Below are positions 8,373 through 14,718 of a stretch of DNA of 64,000 nucleotides, piece by piece. The notes under the pieces were generated by a model that ran no database searches, had not been told where the DNA came from, and worked only from the letters and a program-made list of their open reading frames with translations. Position 1 is the first letter of the stretch; every line of letters starts with the position of its first letter. The stretch is from Mucilaginibacter conchicola. GTDB taxonomy: Bacteria > Bacteroidota > Bacteroidia > Sphingobacteriales > Sphingobacteriaceae. Where the stretch lies: positions 1,268,878 through 1,332,877 of the forward strand of contig NZ_QWDC01000002.1 of NCBI RefSeq assembly GCF_003432115.1, written 5' to 3'. Made by a program: the position numbers and the translations under genes.

Positions 8373-9964
8373 TGCTTAAACCCCTATCACTTTTAGTAAC
8401 ATTGGCTTTGGCCGCACCGGCTTTTGCGCAGCAGCCGGGTCAATCGGTAGATGTACAGAACTATCGTTTCGCCCTAACCCTTACCGATGCCAGTAACCTG
8501 ATATCGGTAAGGGCATCCATAACCGCAAAAGCTATCAAAACTACCAAACAGGTAACTTTTGACCTGGCGCGCAAAAATGCTGCCGGCAAAGGTATGACCG
8601 TTTCTAAAGTGACCGAAGCCGGCAAGCCCCTGAAGTTTACCCAGGATAGCAGCAAACTTTACATTAATGCTGTTGCAGCAACAGGCACAATGCATACCTA
8701 TAATATTACTTACAAAGGCATACCGTCTGACGGGTTGATCATCTCTGCCAACCGTTATGGTCACCGTACCTTCTTTGGCGATAACTGGCCAAACCGCGCC
8801 AAAAACTGGCTGCCTTGCGTTGATGATCCGTCAGACAAAGCATCGGTTGAATTTGTAGTGACAGCGCCATCAAAATACACCGTTGTAGCCAACGGCTTAA
8901 AAGTGTTAGAGAAACCACTACCCGGCGCCAAAAAAATAACCCAATGGAAAGAGACAGCTAAGTTGCCTACCAAAGTGATGGTGATAGGCGTTGCGGAGTT
9001 TGCGGTTGATAAAGTTGGGGCACCTGATAATGTGCCGATAAGTACTTATGTATTCCCCGAAGATAAAGAGGTAGGCTTTAAATCGTATGCTGTAGCTGCG
9101 GAGATATTGCCCTGGTTCAGCAAACGGATAGGGGCGTTCCCTTATAAGAAGCTGGCCAACGTGCAATCTAAAACCATTTTTGGCGGTATGGAGAATGCCG
9201 GTGCTATCTTCTATTTTGAAGAGTCGGTTAAATCAAAAGGGATTGAGGCGCTGATGGCGCACGAGATTGCCCACCAATGGTTCGGTGATGCCGTAAGCGA
9301 GAAAAACTGGCAGCACGTTTGGCTGAGCGAAGGCTTTGCCACCTATATGACCAACCTTTATCTTGAAGGCAAATACGGTGTGGATACCCTGAAGAAAAGT
9401 TTAGCCGCCGAGCGTAACCAGATCTTTGATTTTGAGAAGAAATACCGCGCACCTGTGGTTGATTCAGCATATAAAGGCCCGTTGATGCAATTGCTTAGCC
9501 CTAATGCGTACAAAAAAGGCGGTTGGGTGCTGCACATGCTTCGCCGCAAAATTGGCGATGATGCATTTTGGAAAGGTATAGCAGCTTACTACAAACAATA
9601 CAGCGGCGGCAATGCCACAACCGATAACCTTCGTGTAGTGATGGAAACGGCGAGCGGCAAAGACCTGAAAACCTTTTTTACCCAATGGCTGCGCACAGAT
9701 GGCCACCCTATATTAAGGGTTAACTGGGAGTATAAACCACAAACCAAACAGGTTATGGTACATTTAACCCAGGCACAAGAAAAACCCTATGCGTTTACGT
9801 TTGAATGCAGTGTTGATGGTAAACTATACAAAACGGAGATAAAGAGTAAAAGCGTCAATTTCTCGTTCCCGGCAAGCTCTGCAACGGCTGATGTTAATGT
9901 AGATCCCGAAGTTAACTTGCTGGCAACTTACGTAACCGATGAGAAACCACCGGTAAAAAAGTAA
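8372..9964 (+). CDS. M1-family zinc aminopeptidase, secreted
   Basis: Secreted gluzincin peptidase of 530 aa. A Sec signal peptide ends near PAFAQQ. The N-terminal beta-saddle is followed by the substrate-binding motif GGMENAG (271-277) and the zinc site HEIAH (297-301) with the third ligand Glu320 in WLSEGFA, the exact M1 spacing HExxH-18-E. The large C-terminal helical domain of aminopeptidase N is absent, as in short M1 enzymes of Bacteroidota; a small beta domain (about 440-520) ends the protein. It probably trims peptides in the periplasm or outside the cell. It is coupled to the ABC exporter genes by a one-base overlap. Confidence 0.93.
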   Translation: MLKPLSLLVTLALAAPAFAQQPGQSVDVQNYRFALTLTDASNLISVRASITAKAIKTTKQVTFDLARKNAAGKGMTVSKVTEAGKPLKFTQDSSKLYINAVAATGTMHTYNITYKGIPSDGLIISANRYGHRTFFGDNWPNRAKNWLPCVDDPSDKASVEFVVTAPSKYTVVANGLKVLEKPLPGAKKITQWKETAKLPTKVMVIGVAEFAVDKVGAPDNVPISTYVFPEDKEVGFKSYAVAAEILPWFSKRIGAFPYKKLANVQSKTIFGGMENAGAIFYFEESVKSKGIEALMAHEIAHQWFGDAVSEKNWQHVWLSEGFATYMTNLYLEGKYGVDTLKKSLAAERNQIFDFEKKYRAPVVDSAYKGPLMQLLSPNAYKKGGWVLHMLRRKIGDDAFWKGIAAYYKQYSGGNATTDNLRVVMETASGKDLKTFFTQWLRTDGHPILRVNWEYKPQTKQVMVHLTQAQEKPYAFTFECSVDGKLYKTEIKSKSVNFSFPASSATADVNVDPEVNLLATYVTDEKPPVKK

Positions 9965-10086
9965 CACAAAAGTTTCAATAGTTTTGGCGATTTAGTTCGG
10001 ATAATCTCGTTGGTGGGATATAATATTTTGAAATATGTAAAAATTCAAAACTTTATATCATTATAAAATGTTTTTCCGTATAATTG

Positions 10087-10126
10087 AATACTGGTTGCTG
10101 GCGGGACAACGGCGACCAGTATTTTG
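10087..10126. other. hairpin in the spacer after the peptidase gene
   Basis: AATACTGGTTGC (10087-10098) and GCGACCAGTATT (10112-10123) can form a 12-bp stem with one mismatch, followed by TTT. It could be a weak terminator for the ABC-peptidase operon or a leader structure of the next gene. The rest of 9965-10165 is AT-rich without a recognisable gene. Confidence 0.4.
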
Positions 10127-10165
10127 AGTACTAACAGATTGTTTCACTTTCTAAACATTACTATC

Positions 10166-10540
10166 ATGACAAAAGCCTATCAATCCATTTATGTAGCGTT
10201 TTACAGATGGAGCTTCAAAAATTTTGGTCAGGGCAGCTTACCTCAGTTTAAATCATTATTTAATGTGAGCTTTTTGCTGGTGGTAGTGCTAACCAATGTA
10301 ATGCTGGTAACCAAATTAATGCTTAAAAGCCAGCTGCTTACCTTAAACATGGGTACAGTGGTATTAATTACCGGTGGTGCAATGTTCTTTTTGCTGTTAA
10401 GCCATTTTGTGTTGCTTAACAACAGGATGTTAAAATCGCTTAACATGAAGCTGGCTACTATAAGCCGCCATAACAAGAACTTTTTTAGCGTAGTACTACT
10501 GGTAAACGTGATGTTTGCCTGCAGCCTGTGCTTCTTGTAA
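10166..10540 (+). CDS. small membrane protein, unknown function
   Basis: Starting at the ATG at 10166 (MTKAYQS), 124 aa with three hydrophobic helices: about 30-50, 57-77 and 103-122. The in-frame upstream extension begins at a non-ATG codon and adds nothing domain-like, so the shorter form is preferred. No motif is recognised. The gene stands alone and ends at a strong terminator. Confidence 0.6.
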   Translation: MTKAYQSIYVAFYRWSFKNFGQGSLPQFKSLFNVSFLLVVVLTNVMLVTKLMLKSQLLTLNMGTVVLITGGAMFFLLLSHFVLLNNRMLKSLNMKLATISRHNKNFFSVVLLVNVMFACSLCFL

Positions 10541-10565
10541 GATACCAACCAATTATAAACCGATA

Positions 10566-10600
10566 AAAGGCTCAGCTATCTCTTAGCTGAGCCTTTTTGT
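10566..10600 (+). terminator. intrinsic terminator
   Basis: A perfect 13-bp stem, AAAGGCTCAGCTA (10566-10578) with TAGCTGAGCCTTT (10584-10596), followed by a T-rich tail. Confidence 0.88.
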
Positions 10601-10623
10601 TTTAAGAGGAAGCCTGTCACGAA

Positions 10624-10933
10624 CTTCGTAGGAGTTAAAGGCCGGTAGCATATTGTATTATCTAACAATCGCTCCGTCAGGTGCGAAACAAAGAGAGGTT
10701 ACGTACCTACGGCACGCAGGAATTTCTATTTTATTTTTCTACCGACCTTTTGCCCCGATGGGGCAATGTCTGGGTTCGTTCAAACTCCGTAGGAGTTTAA
10801 GGTCGGTAGCATATCGCATTATCAAACAATCGCTCCGTCAGGTGCGAAACCCAAGGCAAGTGGCGTACCTACGGCACGCACTTTTTTAAATGTTGGTCTT
10901 TCTACCGACCTTACGCACCGATGGTGCGTTCCG
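10624..10933. repeat. tandem pair of REP-like palindromic repeats, period 161 bp
   Basis: Two copies of one element, 10624-10766 and 10785-10933. Both read CGTAGGAGTT(T)AAGG then CGGTAGCATAT, followed by a shared core CAATCGCTCCGTCAGGTGCG and GTACCTACGGCACGC, and close with CTACCGACCTT, the reverse complement of AAGGTCGGTAG at the other end. Each copy can therefore fold into a long stem-loop, and each ends in a small hairpin (GCCCC GAT GGGGC; CGCACC GAT GGTGCG). No credible gene lies within 10541-11009. Elements of this kind are dispersed in Bacteroidota genomes; copy number here is unknown. Confidence 0.8.
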
Positions 10934-11009
10934 AAGAATTTGCAATCATCAAATCGCCTTGCCCATAGCAATCAAAACTTATTCAGCATCTGCAGGTTAT
11001 TTGTAAACT

Positions 11010-12092
11010 ATGGCTAAACCATTGCTTGAGTTTACAGACCGCGGCATTTACTGCCAACAGGGCAAATTTTACATTGACCCCTGGAAACCTGTGGACGATG
11101 CCGTAATTACCCACGCCCACGCCGATCATGCTTATTGGGGCCACAAACGCTACCTGGCGCACCACCTGTCGCGCGAGGTGCTGCTGTATCGCCTCGGCGA
11201 GATCAACCTGCAAACCATTGAGTATGGCGAAAGCATCGTGAAGAACGGTGTAAAGATCTCTATGTATCCTGCCGGCCACGTTATTGGCTCGGCTCAGATA
11301 CGGGTGGAGTATAAAGGTGTGGTCTGGGTGGTATCCGGCGATTACAAAACTGAGGATGATGGTATCTCCACACCCTTTGAGCCGGTTAAATGCCATCACT
11401 TTATATCAGAATGCACCTTCGGGATGCCGGTGTACACCTGGAAACCGCAGTCGCAGATATTTGAAGATGTGAACGGCTGGTGGAAAAGCAACCTGGAACA
11501 CGGGTTAGCAACTGTAATAGTGGGTTACTCATTAGGCAAGGCGCAACGCATCCTGCAAAACCTTGACCTGAACTTGGGCAAGGTTTATACCCACGGTGTT
11601 ATCGAGAATACCAACGAAGCCTTGCGCCGTAACGGGGTAATACTGAACCCTACCGAACGCATCACATCAGAATCATCAAAGGAAGCGGTGCGAAAAGGCA
11701 TCATCATTGCGCCGCCGTCATCAGTAGGTACCCCATGGATGCGCAAGTTTGGCCCGTACAGTTTTGGTTATTGCAGCGGCTGGATGGCTATCCGCGGAGC
11801 TAAGCGCCGAAGGGCGGCCGACCGCGGTTTCGTCATGTCAGACCATGCAGATTGGGACGGACTGGTGAGCGCCATTGACGCTACTGATTGTGAGTGTGTT
11901 TATCTTACCCACGGTTATACCGCAACATTTACCCGATACCTCAATGAGATAGGTTTTAATGCCCGCGAGGTGCATACATTATATGGCGGTGAGGAAGAGG
12001 ATGATGCCGTCACCGAAAAAGACGAGAAAGAGGAGATAAGCGAACTGCCCAAAGATGAGCGCTCGCCCGAATTGAAGGAGGCCGCTAAATGA
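11010..12092 (+). CDS. ligase-associated DNA exonuclease, metallo-beta-lactamase fold
   Basis: MBL-fold nuclease of the beta-CASP/SNM1-related type found next to ATP-dependent DNA ligases. The metal-binding motif HAHADH is at residues 35-40; further conserved histidines and aspartates occur in SGDYKTEDD, SECTFGMP and SDHADWDG. The 360-aa length fits the family; the last 35 residues are an acidic, lysine-rich tail. The gene overlaps the downstream ligase by four bases (ATGA), so the two are coupled and likely process and seal DNA ends together. Complete four-gene versions of this repair operon also contain a DEXH helicase and a metallophosphoesterase; neither is present here. Confidence 0.92.
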   Translation: MAKPLLEFTDRGIYCQQGKFYIDPWKPVDDAVITHAHADHAYWGHKRYLAHHLSREVLLYRLGEINLQTIEYGESIVKNGVKISMYPAGHVIGSAQIRVEYKGVVWVVSGDYKTEDDGISTPFEPVKCHHFISECTFGMPVYTWKPQSQIFEDVNGWWKSNLEHGLATVIVGYSLGKAQRILQNLDLNLGKVYTHGVIENTNEALRRNGVILNPTERITSESSKEAVRKGIIIAPPSSVGTPWMRKFGPYSFGYCSGWMAIRGAKRRRAADRGFVMSDHADWDGLVSAIDATDCECVYLTHGYTATFTRYLNEIGFNAREVHTLYGGEEEDDAVTEKDEKEEISELPKDERSPELKEAAK

Positions 12093-13729
12093 AAGCCTTC
12101 GCCAATTTATTCCTCGCTTTAGACGAGACCAACAAAACTAATGAGAAGGTAAAGGTGCTGAAGGACTATTTCACCAGCGTACCCGATACCGATAAGATGC
12201 ACATGCTCGCCTTATTCACCGGGCGTAAACCTAAACGACAGATCAACGCTACGCTGATCCGTACATGGGCCATAGAGGCATCTAACATACCGCAATGGCT
12301 TTTTGAGGAAAGTTACCATGTGGTCGGCGACCTGGCTGAAACTATGTCGCTATTGATGCCGGCCAGCGAGAGCAGCAGCAGTAAATCGCTTACCGAATGG
12401 ATAGCCGAGATAAACAACCTTGCCGATAAGAACGAGGAAGAGAAGAAGCTATGGCTCATGTCTTCGTGGGCGATGCTGGATAGCCAGGAGCGCTTTGTGT
12501 TCAATAAATTGTTGACAGGGAGTTTCCGCATTGGGGTGTCGCAGAACTTAGTAGTAAAAGCCCTTGCTGATGTTACTGGAATTGAAGCTCCGGCTCTCAC
12601 CCATCGCATTATGGGTAAATGGATGCCGGAAGATTATACCTATGAGCAACTGGTGCAGGAGCAAACTGCATCAGATGATATATCGCGCCCATATCCGTTT
12701 TTTCTGGCTTATCCTATACAAGAGACCTCAGAGAAACAAAAGTCGGCTGAAGACCTGCATTTGGCGCTTGGTGATGCAACAGAATGGCAGGCCGAGTGGA
12801 AGTGGGATGGCATCCGTGCCCAGATGATCAAGCGCGATGGCGAGATCTTTATCTGGAGCAGGGGAGAAGATCTTGCTACAGAGAAATTCCCTGAGCTGCA
12901 TCCTTTCCTTTATGACCTGCCGAATGGTACCGTTCTCGACGGAGAGATACTCAGCTTCAGCAACGGCAAACCGCTGCCTTTTAATGTGCTGCAAACCCGC
13001 ATCGGCAGGAAGAACTTAAGCAAAAAGATATTGGCGGAAAGCCCCGTGGCCACCATCGTTTATGATTGCCTGGAATATGAGGGTGAGGATATCCGCCACA
13101 AAACACAATCAGAAAGGCGGGAGATACTGGAAACACTACAAAGCCAAACCAGCGACCCGGAAACTTTCAGGATCTCATCATTGATTGAATTTGATACCTG
13201 GCAGGAATTGGAAACGCAGCGTGAACAATCGCGCGCCATGATTGCTGAAGGCATTATGCTGAAACGCAAAAGCGCCACTTACCAGGTTGGCCGCCGCCGC
13301 GGTGATTGGTGGAAATGGAAGATAGACCCATTATCCGTTGATGCTGTGATGGTATACGCCCAAAAAGGCCACGGCCGCCGTGCCGACCTGTACACCGACT
13401 ATACCTTCGCCGTTTGGGATGGCGACAAGTTAGTGCCTTTTGCCAAAGCTTATTCAGGCTTAACGGATGCCGAGATAAACAAGGTGGATTATTTTGTTAA
13501 ACGCAACACGCTGGAGAAATTCGGCCCCGTACGTACCGTAAAACCCGAACTGGTTTTTGAGATAGGTTTCGAGGGTATCAATAAATCATCAAGACATAAA
13601 TCGGGGATAGCTTTACGTTTCCCGAGGATATTGCGCTGGCGGCATGATAAACCTAAGGAAGAGGCGGATACACTGGAAAGTTTGAAGACTTTGCTGGAAA
13701 TAGGGTATGAGGATGAAACGCCAGACTGA
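12089..13729 (+). CDS. ATP-dependent DNA ligase
   Basis: Ligase of 546 aa that seals nicks using ATP. Order: N-terminal DNA-binding domain (1-200), nucleotidyltransferase domain with the AMP-accepting Lys238 in EWKWDGIR, motif III-like CLEYEGEDI, motif IV/V GIMLKRKSATY and WWKWK, then a C-terminal OB domain. This is the bacterial type paired with the MBL exonuclease, not the NAD-dependent housekeeping LigA. Translation is coupled to the exonuclease by a 4-base overlap. A repeat palindrome and a terminator follow immediately. Probable role: repair-associated end joining or gap closure. Confidence 0.94.
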   Translation: MKAFANLFLALDETNKTNEKVKVLKDYFTSVPDTDKMHMLALFTGRKPKRQINATLIRTWAIEASNIPQWLFEESYHVVGDLAETMSLLMPASESSSSKSLTEWIAEINNLADKNEEEKKLWLMSSWAMLDSQERFVFNKLLTGSFRIGVSQNLVVKALADVTGIEAPALTHRIMGKWMPEDYTYEQLVQEQTASDDISRPYPFFLAYPIQETSEKQKSAEDLHLALGDATEWQAEWKWDGIRAQMIKRDGEIFIWSRGEDLATEKFPELHPFLYDLPNGTVLDGEILSFSNGKPLPFNVLQTRIGRKNLSKKILAESPVATIVYDCLEYEGEDIRHKTQSERREILETLQSQTSDPETFRISSLIEFDTWQELETQREQSRAMIAEGIMLKRKSATYQVGRRRGDWWKWKIDPLSVDAVMVYAQKGHGRRADLYTDYTFAVWDGDKLVPFAKAYSGLTDAEINKVDYFVKRNTLEKFGPVRTVKPELVFEIGFEGINKSSRHKSGIALRFPRILRWRHDKPKEEADTLESLKTLLEIGYEDETPD

Positions 13730-13731
13730 TC

Positions 13732-13864
13732 TCATTGCCGTTGGCTTCAGCCAACGGAGAATTGTTAAAGTAAACTGGCTTTAGCCGAAACCCACCAAGA
13801 GAGTTTGGGCTGAAGCCCGAAGAAACTCGACTTTGTTATCCGTTGCTGAAGCCAACGGCAATGA
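13732..13864. repeat. palindromic repeat built from GGCTTCAGCC units
   Basis: Outer arms ATTGCCGTTGGCTTCAGCC (from 13734) and its near-perfect reverse complement (13840-13864, one base deleted) enclose inner palindromes GGCTTTAGCC and GGGCTGAAGCCC. The element could fold into a multi-hairpin RNA. It has no coding content and resembles a dispersed intergenic repeat. Confidence 0.75.
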
Positions 13865-13884
13865 ATAAAACCATTATCCAACAA

Positions 13885-13917
13885 AAAAGCGACGAAGTAT
13901 CACTCCGTCGCTTTTCT
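13885..13917. terminator. bidirectional intrinsic terminator
   Basis: AAAAGCGACGAAG (13885-13897) pairs with CTCCGTCGCTTTT (13903-13915) with one non-Watson-Crick position; A and T tracts on both sides. It separates the convergent ligase and acyl-carrier-like genes. Confidence 0.8.
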
Positions 13918-13936
13918 ATTTTGTCCGTATATCTGC

Positions 13937-14629
13937 TTATGCGAATCTTGCTTGTTTGGTTAAGGTTGCCGGCTCCAGCTGGAAGTTATCGGCAAACAGG
14001 TCGCGTACTTTGTCGATGATCTCGGTACGGTTTACGGTTTGTGCATCGCGGCGGCATTTAAGGTAATGCTCGCGGGCAATTTTTTCAGACAGGTCGCCAA
14101 GCGTTTTAACCTTAAGCTCTTTGCCAAATTTACCGGCAAGTATCAAGCCTGTAATTGAAGCTACCATGCCTACGTAACCTACAATGCTGTAAACAAAGCT
14201 AACCGTGATAAACACCAGTAATGAAAGGGCAAATGCCCATACAATACCTTGCTTAGGGCGCAACAGATTCATGTGTAAACCCATCTCTTCTTCCACATCG
14301 GCAATTACTTCAATACGGTTATCGCGCGGGAAAAGCTCACAAAGTTTTGTGGTTGGTTTAAGATCGCAACGGTCAACTTCTTTTTTGGCGTTGATAGCGT
14401 TACGCAACTTGTAGAAAGCCTGCTGCGTGGTGCAGCTATCGGCTTGTACTTGCTTTACTTTACCAATAACCAGGTCGCATAGTGCGCCGAAGGTTTTTAC
14501 GTGGTTAAGATCCTCACTCTCGAATTTAATATTGAACGAACACTCAATTTTCGCCAATACATCACCTATATCTTCCGGGTCGATAGTATTTAAATTTACT
14601 ACCGGCGCACTCTTCAAACTAACTTTCAA
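13937..14629 (-). CDS. acyl-carrier-like membrane protein, unknown function
   Basis: Protein of 230 aa; the best start is a TTG at 14629, because a stop lies five codons further upstream and no ATG exists nearby. Residues 15-60 resemble the helix pattern of an acyl carrier protein or DUF1493 protein (IGDVLAKIECSFNIKF then LNHVKTFGALCDLVIGKV), but the serine that carries phosphopantetheine is absent. Two transmembrane helices follow (about 130-152 and 155-173). A C-terminal segment (TEIIDKVRDLFADNFQLEP) again looks like the first helix of a carrier protein. The role is unknown. It lies downstream of carB but has its own promoter. Confidence 0.62.
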   Translation of the reverse strand: MKVSLKSAPVVNLNTIDPEDIGDVLAKIECSFNIKFESEDLNHVKTFGALCDLVIGKVKQVQADSCTTQQAFYKLRNAINAKKEVDRCDLKPTTKLCELFPRDNRIEVIADVEEEMGLHMNLLRPKQGIVWAFALSLLVFITVSFVYSIVGYVGMVASITGLILAGKFGKELKVKTLGDLSEKIAREHYLKCRRDAQTVNRTEIIDKVRDLFADNFQLEPATLTKQARFA

Positions 14630-14654
14630 TCCTATAGCACTAAATTAAACAATG

Positions 14655-14699
14655 GGATAAGCCGCCGCAAATATACGGTGGCTTATCCGTTAATTCAAA
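14655..14699 (-). promoter_or_regulatory. promoter with a dyad around the -7 box
   Basis: On the minus strand TTTG (14699-14696), a 20-bp spacer and TATATTTG (14675-14668) give a near-ideal promoter. The -7 octamer is exactly the loop of an inverted repeat: GGATAAGCCGCCG (14655-14667) and CGGTGGCTTATCC (14676-14688), 12 of 13 positions complementary. The dyad could be an operator or the end hairpin of carB. Confidence 0.72.
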
Positions 14700-14718
14700 A
14701 CTGATGCCAGCTCTTGAA

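Noticed and set aside
10653-10889. 78-codon open frame in the tandem repeat
   Set aside because: It lies completely inside the two copies of the REP-like element and encodes repeated Arg-rich sequence; the openness follows from the repeat.
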